A DNA stretch of 64,000 nucleotides from Microtetraspora glauca (lineage in GTDB: Bacteria; Actinomycetota; Actinomycetes; Streptosporangiales; Streptosporangiaceae), in NCBI GenBank assembly GCA_001570385.1, contig BBYL01000014.1, positions 1-64,000 of the forward strand, given 5' to 3'. Of the stretch, positions 37,716 through 46,646 are shown piece by piece; positions within the stretch are counted from its first letter, which is position 1, and the number at the start of each line of letters is the position of its first letter. Under the pieces are notes generated by a model. The model was given only the letters and a program-made list of their open reading frames with translations, made no database searches and had not been told where the DNA came from. Position numbers and translations under genes: made by a program.

Positions 37716-39242
37716 ATGCTTCTGCGGGATCTGCTGGCCGTCGAGGAACTCCGGCTCGCCCTGCTGGCCGGAGCCGGCGGCGTGGACCGCGAGATCGGCG
37801 GCGTGCTGGTCACCGACCTGCCCGATCCCGGACGCTACGTCTCCGCGGGGGACCTGGTGCTCACCGGGTTGATGTGGCGCCGGGATCCCGCCGACTCCCG
37901 GGCGTTCGCCGACGCGCTCGTCACGGCCGGTGTGGTCGCGCTCGGTGCGGGGGACGCCCGCCTCGGCATGGTGCCCGACGACCTGGTCGCGGCGTGCGAG
38001 GAACGGGGCCTGCCCCTCTTCGCGGTACCCGTCGAGGTCTCGTTCGGCGCGATCGCCGACCTCGTGAACCGGCGGCTGGCCGGGGCCCGCGCGGGGGACC
38101 TGCGCAGCGTGCTCGGCAGCCGCCGCAGGATCGTCGCCGCGGTGGCCGAGGGCGCGGGCCTCGGCCGGCTCTTCGCGCTCATGGCGAGCGAGCTCGGGGT
38201 CACCGGCGCGGTGCTGTCCGCAGCCGGTTCCGTCATCGCGGGAGACCTGCCCGAGGAGCAGGCCGTACGGCTGGCGGGCGAATACCTGCGCGCCATCCGC
38301 CTTCCCCGAGTGGTCAGGGCGGGCGGGGACGCCGGGCCGTTCACCCTCTTCGCGGTGGACCGCGCACACCGGGCGGCGGGCTGGGTGCTCGCCTGCCGGG
38401 GCGAGCTCGACGTCGAGATCGGGTACGAGCTCGCCTCGTGCGTCGCCATGGAGCGCGCCCGCATGGAGGAGGGGCGCCGCGTCGAACGACGGCTGGCCGA
38501 GGAGCTCATCGGCCTGGCCACGTCGGGCCGCGCGGACCTGGCCGAGCTCTCCGCCAGGCTCAGGACCTGCGGGATCGACGCGGCGGAGCCGTACGCCGTG
38601 GTCGCCGCGACGGTGACGCGGCCGGGCGCGGCGGACGGTCCCGACCCGGCGACGCTGGGCGGCCAGGTCGTCGAGGAGGTGCTCGGCCGGCGGGCGGTGG
38701 CCGCGGCCGGGGCGGACGGCGCGGTCGCGCTGGTGCCGCTGCGGGATCACGGTACGGCGGCCGCGCTGGCGGCCGAGGTCGGGGAACGGGTGGCGGTGAT
38801 CGCCGCGGGGCTTCCGCGGGTTCGCGTGTCCGTGGGGGTGAGCGCCGGGCTGGCCGGGGCCCCGGCGATCCGCGGCGGCACCGAGGAGGCGGGGTACGCG
38901 AGGCGGATGGCGGAGATGCGCGGAGGCGGCGTCGTCACCAGCGACGAGATCTACACGCACGCGCTGTTGCTGGCGACGGTACCGGACGGGGTGCGCAGGT
39001 CGTTCGCGAGCCGGTTACTCGACCCGCTCTTCGACTACGACCGGCGCCACCAGGCGGAGCTGGTGCTGACCCTCGGCACCTTCCTCGACTGCGCGGGCTC
39101 GTGGAACGGGTGCGCGGAACGGCTGCACGTCCACGTCAACACGGTGCGCTATCGGATCCGCCGCATCGAGGAGCTGACCGGTAAGGATCTCTCCTCGATG
39201 GCGGATCGGGTCGATCTCTTCCTTGCGTTGCGGGCGGGATGA
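37716..39242 (+). CDS. PucR-family transcriptional regulator
   Basis: A 508-residue regulator. The PucR N-terminal domain (residues about 1-120, MLLRDLLAVEELRL, YVSAGDLVLTGLMW, LGMVPDDLVAAC) leads to a GGDEF-like (PucR/CdaR) middle domain (about 280-400, ending VSVGVSAGLAGAPAI) and a C-terminal helix-turn-helix (ERLHVHVNTVRYRIRRIEELTG, about 465-490). It likely senses a purine-degradation intermediate or similar N-compound and controls the divergent molybdenum hydroxylase gene. No strong ribosome site is seen before the ATG, and the upstream DNA is AT-rich. Confidence 0.93.
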   Translation: MLLRDLLAVEELRLALLAGAGGVDREIGGVLVTDLPDPGRYVSAGDLVLTGLMWRRDPADSRAFADALVTAGVVALGAGDARLGMVPDDLVAACEERGLPLFAVPVEVSFGAIADLVNRRLAGARAGDLRSVLGSRRRIVAAVAEGAGLGRLFALMASELGVTGAVLSAAGSVIAGDLPEEQAVRLAGEYLRAIRLPRVVRAGGDAGPFTLFAVDRAHRAAGWVLACRGELDVEIGYELASCVAMERARMEEGRRVERRLAEELIGLATSGRADLAELSARLRTCGIDAAEPYAVVAATVTRPGAADGPDPATLGGQVVEEVLGRRAVAAAGADGAVALVPLRDHGTAAALAAEVGERVAVIAAGLPRVRVSVGVSAGLAGAPAIRGGTEEAGYARRMAEMRGGGVVTSDEIYTHALLLATVPDGVRRSFASRLLDPLFDYDRRHQAELVLTLGTFLDCAGSWNGCAERLHVHVNTVRYRIRRIEELTGKDLSSMADRVDLFLALRAG

Positions 39243-39296
39243 CGTGGTCGCCGGACAGTGTCGTGGACCCGATGGATGTGGAGACTAGATAACGAC

Positions 39297-39428
39297 TCAG
39301 CAGCACCAGTCGGCCATCACGTACTTGGGGGAAGACGTGTCCGCACTGGCGGCCGTAGCATTTGCCCCGACAACCACACCGGTTGAGAAGAGAACGGCCA
39401 GGACAGAGACGATGAGTCGGCGGCGCAT
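39297..39428 (-). CDS. 43-residue secreted peptide precursor, divergent from XRE-TPR regulator
   Basis: A small gene found by reading both strands. ATG at 39428 is preceded by AGGAG at good spacing. The product starts MRRRLIVSVLAVLFSTG, a textbook signal peptide with three Arg and a hydrophobic core, then ANATAASA, where cleavage after ASA (residue 29) would release DTSSPKYVMADWCC, 14 residues ending in two Cys. It sits 56 bp from, and divergent to, a regulator with HTH plus TPR domains. I infer a signalling peptide or cys-modified peptide. It could instead be a small exported structural peptide. Confidence 0.75.
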   Translation of the reverse strand: MRRRLIVSVLAVLFSTGVVVGANATAASADTSSPKYVMADWCC

Positions 39429-39484
39429 GAGCAGCTCCTGTCGGGAAATCGTCTGATTTAACACCATTCTTGCAGGGGGAGCCC

Positions 39485-40777
39485 GTGACCAGTCAAGATC
39501 TAGTAGGCCAGCGCATCAAGATGATCCGCCGCCAACGTGGTCTTTCTCAGGCTCAACTGGCGCATCCGGAGCTCTCGGACAGCTACGTCTCCCTTATTGA
39601 GAGCGGCAAGCGGACGCCCACTCCGGCCGTTTTGGAACTGCTCTCACAGAAGCTCGATTGCTCGCTCACTTATCTGATCAATGGCGTGACCGCCGAGCAG
39701 ATGGAGGAGCTCGAACTCGGCCTGCGCTTCGCCCGGCTCGCCCTGGACAACGGTGAGGTCGAGGAGGCCAGGCGCCGCTTCGGCGAGCTGCTGGCCGACC
39801 GGAGCCTGGTCGGCCTCTCCCAGCTGCACCAGGACGCCGAGTTCGGCTACGCGCTCGCCACCGAGGCGTGCGGCCACCTCGGTGAGGCCGTCACGATCCT
39901 GAACGGCCTCCTCGAGACCGAGGCCGGGGCGATGCCCGAGGACCGCCGGGTGGCGATCGCCGTCGCGCTGTGCCGGTGCTACCGCGAGAAGGGCGATCTC
40001 GGGCTGGCCGTCCAGGTGGGCGAGACGATGCTCAAGGACATGAACCGCGCCACCTGGACCGACGACCTGATCGAGCTCGCCGCGACCCTGCTCGCCGCGT
40101 ACGGCGTGCGCGGCGACCTGCTGCGCGCCAGCCAGTTCGCGAACGAGCTGCTGGCCGCCGCCGACCTGCTCGGCACGCCCCGCGCGACGGTCGCCGCGAA
40201 CTGGAACGCGGCAAGGATCGCCGAGCTCACCGGGCGCGGCGAGGAGTCCCTCGCGCTCGCGGAGCGCGCACTCGCCGTACAGGGTGAGACCGGCGACTCG
40301 CGCAACCTCGCCCGGCTCCGCCTGGCGTACGCCATCCTGCTGCTCCGGGTCCGCCCTGACGACCTCGAGACCGCCCGTGACCTGATGGAGCGGACCCACA
40401 GGGAGCTCGGCGAGTCGGCGGCGAGCAAGGCGGACATCGCCCGCTGCTCCGTGTTCCTGGCCCGCACCGAGCTGGCGCTGCGCCACCCGGAGCAGGCCGC
40501 CGAGCACGCCCAGGCCGCGAAGGACCTGCTGGAGGAGCCCCTGCGTGAGCTTCGGGCCGAGGCGCACCTCGTGCTCGGCCAGGCGTACGAGCAGCTCGGC
40601 AGGCGCGACGAGGCGGCGGCCGAGCTCGCCGCGGCGGGCGAGTGGCTGGAGCGGTCGCCCAAGGTCAGGATGGCGGCGCAGGGCTGGCTGGAGGCGGCCG
40701 AGGCGTTCCAGCGCATCGAGGACCACTCCGCCGGCGCCGTCGCCTACCAGCGCGCGCTCGCCTGCGTCGGCCTGTAG
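39485..40777 (+). CDS. XRE regulator with TPR domain (RRNPP-like architecture)
   Basis: A 430-residue protein. Residues about 4-62 are a Cro/C1 helix-turn-helix (GQRIKMIRRQRGLSQAQLA, DSYVSLIESGKRTPT). The remaining 365 residues are all helical repeats: pairs such as EEARRRFGELLAD, EAVTILNGLLETEAG, LAVQVGETMLKDM, EESLALAERALAVQGE and AAEHAQAAKDLLEE look like TPRs. This is the layout of peptide-sensing RRNPP regulators. GTG 39485 is preferred because AGGGGGAG lies right before it (39474-39481); the TTG at 39470 would contain that site. Its divergent neighbour encodes a 43-residue secreted peptide. Confidence 0.9.
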   Translation: MTSQDLVGQRIKMIRRQRGLSQAQLAHPELSDSYVSLIESGKRTPTPAVLELLSQKLDCSLTYLINGVTAEQMEELELGLRFARLALDNGEVEEARRRFGELLADRSLVGLSQLHQDAEFGYALATEACGHLGEAVTILNGLLETEAGAMPEDRRVAIAVALCRCYREKGDLGLAVQVGETMLKDMNRATWTDDLIELAATLLAAYGVRGDLLRASQFANELLAAADLLGTPRATVAANWNAARIAELTGRGEESLALAERALAVQGETGDSRNLARLRLAYAILLLRVRPDDLETARDLMERTHRELGESAASKADIARCSVFLARTELALRHPEQAAEHAQAAKDLLEEPLRELRAEAHLVLGQAYEQLGRRDEAAAELAAAGEWLERSPKVRMAAQGWLEAAEAFQRIEDHSAGAVAYQRALACVGL

Positions 40778-40992
40778 CCTCTCCGGCCGCTCGGGCCGGT
40801 ACGTCCTCCGGCCTCCGGGGTGTCGATCGCGTCGATCGCGTCGATCCGGAGGCCGCGAGGCCGGTGCCGTGGGGATTCCGGGCCGTGCGGGACGCCGGGG
40901 ACGCTGGGGACGTGGCGTTACGCGAGTGTCCCGTCTCTGTGGGTGACGCGGGGTAAGGACCGGACCCACGCGTCGGTAGCCTTGGAGCTGCC

Positions 40993-41625
40993 ATGAGAAA
41001 ATCCCCGCTTGCGGCCCTGATCGCGTTCGTCGCGACTCTCTTGCTGGGCACGGCTCTCGCCATGCCCGCGCTGGCCCACACCTCGCTCAAGAGCAGTGAC
41101 CCGAAGGAGAACGCCCGGGTCGACGGCCTCACGAAGGTGAGCCTGGTCTTCACGGAATCGGTCCGCTTCCCGGTCGTGCTGGTGCGCGGCTCGGACGGCA
41201 AGAAATATGAGACCGGCGACCCGACTCTCGACGGACCCAAGGTGACCCAGGCCGTCGCCGACTCGCTGCCCGCCGGCGCGTACACCGTGGCCTGGCGGGT
41301 GGTGTCCAGCGACGGCCATCCCATTGAAGGGGAGATCCCGTTCACCGTGGTCGCCTCCGAGGCGGCGCGGGCCACCCCGGACACCGGTGCGACGCCCACG
41401 GCGTCGGCCCCCACCCCCGGCATCGAACCGAGCGTCCAGCCGAGCGTGGAGCCGAGCGTCGAACCGACGGCCGGGCCGACCTTCGTACAGGCGGGTGACG
41501 ACCAGGCACAGGACGCACAGGACGAGGGCGGCCAGGGCGCCGTCCCCGCCTGGGTATGGATCGCGGTCTTCGGAGTGGCCGGCGTCGGCATCGGAATGGC
41601 GCTCAGCATGCGGAAGAAGCCGTGA
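40993..41625 (+). CDS. copC: CopC-domain copper-binding exported protein
   Basis: A 210-residue protein with a signal peptide ending ALA, so the mature chain would begin at His (HTSLKSSDP), the N-terminal Cu(II) ligand typical of CopC. The second ligand set is in SSDGHPIEGEIPF. The domain ends near residue 120. A Pro/Ser/Glu-Val repeat linker (PSVQPSVEPSVEP) and a C-terminal TM anchor (about residues 185-205) with RKKP tail follow, so it is membrane-tethered. GGAG ribosome site. The stop overlaps the next gene's GTG by 4 nt; together they would import copper. Confidence 0.92.
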   Translation: MRKSPLAALIAFVATLLLGTALAMPALAHTSLKSSDPKENARVDGLTKVSLVFTESVRFPVVLVRGSDGKKYETGDPTLDGPKVTQAVADSLPAGAYTVAWRVVSSDGHPIEGEIPFTVVASEAARATPDTGATPTASAPTPGIEPSVQPSVEPSVEPTAGPTFVQAGDDQAQDAQDEGGQGAVPAWVWIAVFGVAGVGIGMALSMRKKP

Positions 41626-43613
41626 GCCGGACCGCGCGCCTGGCGGTCGCCGCGATCTGCGCGGCGGCCGTCGCGTTGGTGATCGGGATGGTCGCCGGTG
41701 GCGCGGCGACCCCCCGGATCATCCCCGGGCTGCCCGACGAGGGCACGCTCACCCGATGGATGCTCCCGCTGTCCAAGCTCGCCATGGACGGCGCCGGGCT
41801 CCTCACCGTCGGCCTGCTGCTGATGAGCGCGGCGTTCCTGCCCAGTGACAAGGGCCTGCTCGGCAAGCCCGCCCAGGACTACGTCAAGGCCGCCTCGTGG
41901 TCGGCGTGCGTCTGGGCGGTCGCGGCCGCGTCCACGCTGGTCTTCAGCCTGTCGGAGACGCTCGGCATGCCGGTCGGGGACGTCCTCGGCGGCAACGAGC
42001 TGACCAGCTACGCCAGCCAGGTCCCGCAGGGCATCGCGCTCACCCTCGTCGTGCTCTTCGCGGTCGCCGTCGCCCTGTTCGCGCGCGGCGCGATCACGGT
42101 CGGCTCGGCCGCGGGGCTGCTGGTGTTCGCGCTGGCCACGCTGCTGCCGCCCGCGCTGACCGGGCACTCCTCCTCGTCGCCCAACCACGGGCTCGCCACC
42201 ACGTCGGTGGCCTTCCACGTGCTCTTCCTGGCGCTGTGGGTGGGCGGGCTCGGCATGCTGTGCGTGCACTCCTTCCGCGACGGCACCCGGCTCGACGTCG
42301 CCGCCTCCCGGTTCTCCCGGATGGCGCTGTGGTGCTTCGTCGGGGTCGGCGTCTCCGGCGTGGCGAGCGTCCTCGCCCGGCTGGCCTCCGTCGAGGCGCT
42401 GTTCACCACGCCGTACGGCCTGCTGCTGGTGGCCAAGATGGCGGCGTTCGTCGCCCTCGGCGTGATCGGCTGGTGGCACCGCCGCCGCACCGTCCCCGCG
42501 CTGACCGCGGGGCAGCCGGGATCGTTCTTGCGGCTGGCACTCGGCGAGATCCTGCTGATGGCCGCGACGACCGGTGTCGCCGTCGCCCTCGCCCGCACCG
42601 CCCCGCCGGAGATCAAGGGCCCGATCGACCGCGCCTACGAGCTGCTCGGTTACATCGTGCCGCCCCCGATCTCGCTGGGTAACCTGGTGACGCTGTGGTG
42701 GTTCGACCTGTTCTTCGCCGCGGTCGCCGCCGCGCTCGCCGGCCTCTACGCGGCCGGTGTCGTACGGCTGGCCCGTCGCGGCGACTCGTGGCCGCACGGC
42801 CGGACGGCCTCCTGGTTCCTCGGCGTCGTCATCCTGGTCCTGGCCACGCAGAGCGGCATCGCGAAGTACGCGCCGGTCCTGTTCAGCGTCCACATGGCCG
42901 AGCACATGGTGCTCGCCATGCTGGTGCCGATCCTGATGGTGCTCGGCGCCCCCGTCACGCTCGCGCTGCGCGCGCTGAAGCCCGCCGTACGGCGCGGCGA
43001 CCGCGGCCCGCGCGAGTGGATCACGGTGATCCTGCACAGCCGGTACGTCAAGTTCGTCGCCCACCCGGCCATCGCGACCGCGATCTTCATCGTGTCGACG
43101 TACGCGCTGTACTTCACCCCGTTGTTCGCCTCCGCGATGCAGGAACACCTGGGGCACATCGCGATGACGGTGCACTTCCTGGTCAGCGGCTGCCTGTTCT
43201 TCTGGGTGATCATCGGCGTGGACCCCGGGCCGCACCGGCTGCCCCATGTCGGGCGACTGCTGCTGCTGTTCATCACCATGCCGTTCCACGCGTTCTTCGG
43301 CATCGCGCTGATGAGCATGGGCACGGTCCTCGCCGCCGACTGGTACAACCAGCTCGGCCGCACCTGGGGCGCGTCGTCGGTGTCCGACCAGCAGACCGGC
43401 GGGGCGATCGCCTGGGGTTTCGGTGAGATCCCCACCCTGATCGTGGTCATCGCCCTGGCGATCCAGTGGTGGCGGGCCGACGACCGGGTGGCCCGCAGGG
43501 CCGATCGCCGGGCCGACGAGCGGGCCGCGAAGACGGGCGGCACGGGCGACGCCGAGCTGGACGCCTACAACGACTACCTGGCCAAGCTGAACAAGCGCGA
43601 CACCGCCCAGTGA
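41622..43613 (+). CDS. CopD-CtaG fusion membrane protein (copper import/cytochrome oxidase assembly)
   Basis: A 663-residue protein with about 14 to 16 hydrophobic segments. The N-terminal half (to about residue 340) is CopD-like, with the conserved block SVAFHVLFLALWVGGLGML and GLLLVAKMAAFVALG. The second half (about 365-625) is the caa3_CtaG domain, recognisable by FSVHMAEHMVLAMLVPILMVLGAP, EHLGHIAMTVHFLVSGCLFFWVI and MPFHAFFGIALMSMG. It likely passes copper across the membrane for the CuB/CuA centres of cytochrome oxidase. Co-translated with CopC through a GTGA overlap. The C-terminal tail is charged and cytoplasmic. Confidence 0.93.
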   Translation: MSRTARLAVAAICAAAVALVIGMVAGGAATPRIIPGLPDEGTLTRWMLPLSKLAMDGAGLLTVGLLLMSAAFLPSDKGLLGKPAQDYVKAASWSACVWAVAAASTLVFSLSETLGMPVGDVLGGNELTSYASQVPQGIALTLVVLFAVAVALFARGAITVGSAAGLLVFALATLLPPALTGHSSSSPNHGLATTSVAFHVLFLALWVGGLGMLCVHSFRDGTRLDVAASRFSRMALWCFVGVGVSGVASVLARLASVEALFTTPYGLLLVAKMAAFVALGVIGWWHRRRTVPALTAGQPGSFLRLALGEILLMAATTGVAVALARTAPPEIKGPIDRAYELLGYIVPPPISLGNLVTLWWFDLFFAAVAAALAGLYAAGVVRLARRGDSWPHGRTASWFLGVVILVLATQSGIAKYAPVLFSVHMAEHMVLAMLVPILMVLGAPVTLALRALKPAVRRGDRGPREWITVILHSRYVKFVAHPAIATAIFIVSTYALYFTPLFASAMQEHLGHIAMTVHFLVSGCLFFWVIIGVDPGPHRLPHVGRLLLLFITMPFHAFFGIALMSMGTVLAADWYNQLGRTWGASSVSDQQTGGAIAWGFGEIPTLIVVIALAIQWWRADDRVARRADRRADERAAKTGGTGDAELDAYNDYLAKLNKRDTAQ

Positions 43614-43862
43614 CCCGTCGTCGATCCGTCGTGCCGCCGCCGGGTCCGCCCTGTCGAGTCGGGTCGTTGACCCGTCCTCTGACGCCGCCCGCGGGTACGG
43701 TGGAAGCGCGTGACCTGCTCGGAGAACGGGCATAACCACGTGTGCGACCGGGCCGTGCCCCGGGCGGAGTCATGTGGTCGGTAAGCCCGTTCAGAGCTCG
43801 TGCCGTTGGCGTCCGCGTCGCCGTCCGCCGGGATGACGGCGCGGCGATTGAGGAGGGGCGGG

Positions 43863-44279
43863 TTGGCGGAGGAACTGCGGATCCGGTCGAACGGCGATCT
43901 GGCGTCGGCTCTGGAGGACTATCTCGCGGAGTGGTCCGGGCGTTCGGGCATCGCGGTCGAGATCTGGGCGCTGCCGGGCCAGGCGGTCTCGCGGCGCGTC
44001 GCTCAGGCGGTGTACGCCACCGTCGTCGAAGCCCTGGCGAACGTCGAGCGGCACAGCCACGCGCGGCTGGTCTCCGTCGCCGTCACCACGGGCAAGGCGG
44101 GCCTGCGGATGACCGTGAGCGACGACGGCGCCGGGTTCGCCGTGGACGAGGCGGCGCCGAACGCGGCACGGGGGCTGACCGCCATGCGCGCCCACTTCGC
44201 CGGCGTCGGCGGCACACTGACGGTCAACAGCGTCCCCGGTGGCGGGACGACCGTCACCGGGGTGGTCCGCGCCGGCTGA
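43863..44279 (+). CDS. orphan HATPase domain protein (truncated kinase-like)
   Basis: A 138-residue protein made almost entirely of a GHKL ATPase: VVEALANVERHSHARL N-box, DDGAGF G1 and GLTAMRAHFAGVGG leading to a PGGGTTVTG G2 region. This closely resembles the C-terminus of NarX/DesK-type kinases but there is no HisKA_3 helix, His phospho-acceptor, sensor or membrane segment. TTG 43863 is chosen because AGGAGGGG precedes it at 43851-43858; GTG 43800 would add 21 residues. It may be a kinase remnant or a stand-alone regulator. No response regulator is adjacent. The 249-bp gap before it holds nothing else I can assign. Confidence 0.75.
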   Translation: MAEELRIRSNGDLASALEDYLAEWSGRSGIAVEIWALPGQAVSRRVAQAVYATVVEALANVERHSHARLVSVAVTTGKAGLRMTVSDDGAGFAVDEAAPNAARGLTAMRAHFAGVGGTLTVNSVPGGGTTVTGVVRAG

Positions 44280-44298
44280 TCCGGCGGCCGGATGAGAC

Positions 44299-45147
44299 CT
44301 AGGGCAGCGTGAGGATCTCGTGGCCTGAGTCGGTGACCAGGATGGTGTGCTCGAACTGGGCGGTCCGCTTGCGGTCCTTGGTCACGGCGGTCCACTGGTC
44401 CGGCCAGATCTCGTAGTCGATGGTCCCGAGCGTGAGCATGGGCTCGATCGTGAACGTCATGCCGGGCACGAGCGTGACCGCGAGCGAGGGATCGTCGTAG
44501 TGCGGGACGATCAGGCCCGAGTGGAACGACGTGCTGATGCCGTGGCCGGTGAAGTCGCGGACGACGCCGTAGCCGAATCGCTTTGCGTACGCCTCGATCA
44601 CCCGGCCGACCACGTTGAGCTGGCGTCCGGGCACGACCGCCCTGATCGCGCGCATGGTGGCCTCGCGGGTGCGCTCGACCAGCAGCCTGGACTCCTCGTC
44701 CACGTCGCCGACGAGGAACGTCGCGTCGGTGTCGCCGTGGACGCCCCCGATGTACGCGGTGATGTCGACGTTGACGATGTCACCGTCGTTCAGCACGGTG
44801 TCGTCCGGGATGCCATGGCAGATCACCTCGTTGATGGAGGTGCACAGCGACTTGGGGTAGCCGCGATAGCCCAGGGTCGAGGGGTAGGCGCCGTGGTCGA
44901 GGAGGAACTCGTGACCGATCCGGTCCAGCTCGTCGGTGGTGACGCCGGGAGCGACGTGCCTGCCGACCTCCTCCAGCGCCTGGGCGGCTATCCGGCCGGC
45001 GACCCGCATTCTCTCGATCGTCTCGGGAGTCTGGACGTCGGTGGTGCCCTTCTTCGGGGCGGCCTTCCCCACGTACTCCGGGCGTTCGATGTGGGCGGGG
45101 ACCTTACGCATGGGCGACACTCGCCCTGGCCGGAGGAGTGTTGTCAT
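44299..45147 (-). CDS. map: type I methionine aminopeptidase
   Basis: Removes the initiator Met from nascent proteins; cytosolic metalloenzyme, 282 residues. The five metal ligands are in place: Asp in NVDITAY, Asp in HGDTDATF, His in FTGHGIS, Glu in TIEPML and Glu in FEHTIL. The actinobacterial N-terminal extension ([17 protein letters not shown] then RPEYVGK) supports the ATG at 45147, although its ribosome site is poor. It ends 19 bp from the convergent orphan HATPase gene. Confidence 0.97.
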   Translation of the reverse strand: MTTLLRPGRVSPMRKVPAHIERPEYVGKAAPKKGTTDVQTPETIERMRVAGRIAAQALEEVGRHVAPGVTTDELDRIGHEFLLDHGAYPSTLGYRGYPKSLCTSINEVICHGIPDDTVLNDGDIVNVDITAYIGGVHGDTDATFLVGDVDEESRLLVERTREATMRAIRAVVPGRQLNVVGRVIEAYAKRFGYGVVRDFTGHGISTSFHSGLIVPHYDDPSLAVTLVPGMTFTIEPMLTLGTIDYEIWPDQWTAVTKDRKRTAQFEHTILVTDSGHEILTLP

Positions 45148-45190
45148 GCCGCCAAGTCTAGATGCGGTACGGAGGGGGAGGATTAGCCCC

Positions 45191-45367
45191 GTGAGCGATC
45201 AATGGTGGTTCTGCCTCAAGCACATGCGTGTCGAGCCGGACGAGGGTTGCCCCAACAAGGATCGTATGGGCCCGTACGCCACGGAGGCGGAGGCGGCGAA
45301 CGCCCTCCAGACGGCCTCCGAGCGGAACGAGGTATGGCAGGCCAAGGATGAGGAATGGGACGACTAA
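45191..45367 (+). CDS. small conserved actinobacterial protein
   Basis: A 58-residue soluble protein of a type seen across actinomycetes: [32 protein letters not shown] and an acidic C-terminus (DEEWDD). Two Cys and a His (WFCLKH, EGC) could form a small metal site. GTG start with a GGAGG-type site at about 45172-45181. It is divergent from map, with a 43-bp gap. No function is established. Confidence 0.8.
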   Translation: MSDQWWFCLKHMRVEPDEGCPNKDRMGPYATEAEAANALQTASERNEVWQAKDEEWDD

Positions 45368-45438
45368 CGCCTTGACCTGAAATTGGGGGACATGCCCGCC
45401 GATGGCCTGCGAAGCTGGCCTGGGGCGGGAGGTGGTAC

Positions 45439-45978
45439 ATGGCGGAGCCCAAGGAGCCCGGTGCTCTGAGCGGTGTGGACGAGGGCGCGCGCCGCATGTC
45501 GGGCGCGGAGCGCCGCGTGGCGGCGCTGCTGGCCGCCGAAGGACACCAGGTCGTCGCCGTCGCCCCCGTCGCCCCCGTCGACGGCCGGAGAACCGGTCAC
45601 CGGCATCCGGCCGGCCGCGCCGACGCCCTCGTCGACGGACGGCCGACCGACTTCGTCGTGCTCACCGAAGGGGACACGGGTGTGGCGGTGACGATGGCGC
45701 TCAGCCGCGCCGCCCGCCACGCCGACCGCGCTGTGATCGACGCACGCGGTACCGGGCTCGGCCGGGCCGCCGCCGAAGCCGGGGTCCGCTGGTTCACCGC
45801 GGTCCCGCACAGCCACGTGCTCCGCGGCTGGCGGGTCGTCGGCGACGGTTACGACATCCGCTTCGACGCGGACCTCGACCCCGGCCCCGACCCCCGGACG
45901 GATGCCGGGCCCGTGCCGTCCGGCTCCCCGTCCCGCCCCACCGGGCGGCGGATCAGTCCGGGACGCGCGGCCCGCTGA
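45439..45978 (+). CDS. CdiA C-terminal tRNase-fold-like protein
   Basis: A 179-residue soluble protein whose middle resembles the restriction-endonuclease-like CdiA_C (tRNA nuclease toxin tip) fold: LLAAEGHQVVAV, GRADALVDGRPTDFVVL, a helix rich in Ala/Arg, AVIDARGTGLG and AGVRWFT. In active members the strand after the Asp usually supplies an (E/D)xK; here it reads DFV, so the Lys is absent and activity may be lost or altered. GGGAGG ribosome site. No secretion domain and no obvious immunity gene beside it. The 3' end overlaps the minus-strand neighbour by 26 bp. Confidence 0.6.
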   Translation: MAEPKEPGALSGVDEGARRMSGAERRVAALLAAEGHQVVAVAPVAPVDGRRTGHRHPAGRADALVDGRPTDFVVLTEGDTGVAVTMALSRAARHADRAVIDARGTGLGRAAAEAGVRWFTAVPHSHVLRGWRVVGDGYDIRFDADLDPGPDPRTDAGPVPSGSPSRPTGRRISPGRAAR

Positions 45979-46540
45979 CCCGGTCCATGAGGCGGGCCAG
46001 GCGTTCGCGCAGGCCGAGCCGCCGGACGTCGCCCGCCGCGCTGCTCACCAGATGCTGGGCGCCGTCGAAGCTGAGCGGGCCCTCCAGGCGCGGTACGGCC
46101 AGCGAGTCGTGGGCGAGCGACTCCAGCGTGGGATCCCCGACGTCGAGGGCGAGGATCGTCGCGCCGGTCCGGCGCGCGTCGTCCACACGCTCCAGGAGTG
46201 GCACCGGAGCCCGCTCCTCCGCGACCACGAAGAGCGTCTCGCCGCGCCGGGCCTCGCGCAGCCGGTCCAGGCCGATCCGCAGATGGGCGGGCGCGTTCGC
46301 GGGCGGTGACCAGCGCAGCAGCGTCGGGGAGAGTTGGGGGAGTCCGGACAGCCGCGCCTCGTCGGACAGGTGGGCGGTCAGGTGCCATGGTTCGTCGTCG
46401 GGCGTCCCCACCAGGAGCAGACCTCCGGGAGAACGGGTCGCGCGCAGGGCCAGCCCCAGCTCCCGGGTGCGCTCCAGCCAGCCGGTCGAGGCGAGCACCT
46501 CGCGGAGAAGGCCTACCGAGTCAGCATCCACGAAGCCCAT
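45953..46540 (-). CDS. hypothetical protein
   Basis: A 195-residue soluble protein with no motif I can name. The alternation of hydrophobic strands and helices (TLFVVAEERAPVPLLERV, ATILALDVGDPTLESLAHDSLAVP) looks like a Rossmann/SIS-type alpha-beta fold, and the last third is Arg-rich. ATG 46540 is chosen because longer versions would read into low-complexity sequence opposite the F420 reductase start. It is divergent from that reductase and convergent with the CdiA-like gene. Confidence 0.6.
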   Translation of the reverse strand: MGFVDADSVGLLREVLASTGWLERTRELGLALRATRSPGGLLLVGTPDDEPWHLTAHLSDEARLSGLPQLSPTLLRWSPPANAPAHLRIGLDRLREARRGETLFVVAEERAPVPLLERVDDARRTGATILALDVGDPTLESLAHDSLAVPRLEGPLSFDGAQHLVSSAAGDVRRLGLRERLARLMDRVSGPRVPD

Positions 46541-46646
46541 GGTGCCTGACAGGTTCGGACGCGGTCCGGTGAATCCCGATCTCGGCGCGGTGCTCCGCGC
46601 CGCCCCTGCCAGCGGAGAGCCGGAAGCGCCCTGGCATGATCTGCCT

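Noticed and set aside
40778..40992. A gene in the gap before copC
   Set aside because: The open frames there are short, Arg/Pro-rich and lack ribosome sites; only small CGATCGCGT-type repeats near 40825-40850 are seen.
40665..43739. A 1,024-codon minus-strand open frame opposite the CopC/CopD-CtaG genes
   Set aside because: Antisense to a well-supported operon; composition is repeats of Arg, Gly, Asp, His with no fold.
43614..43862. Promoter from TTGACC (43667) with TACGGT (43696)
   Set aside because: Spacing is 23 nt, too long for a standard promoter; not listed as a feature.
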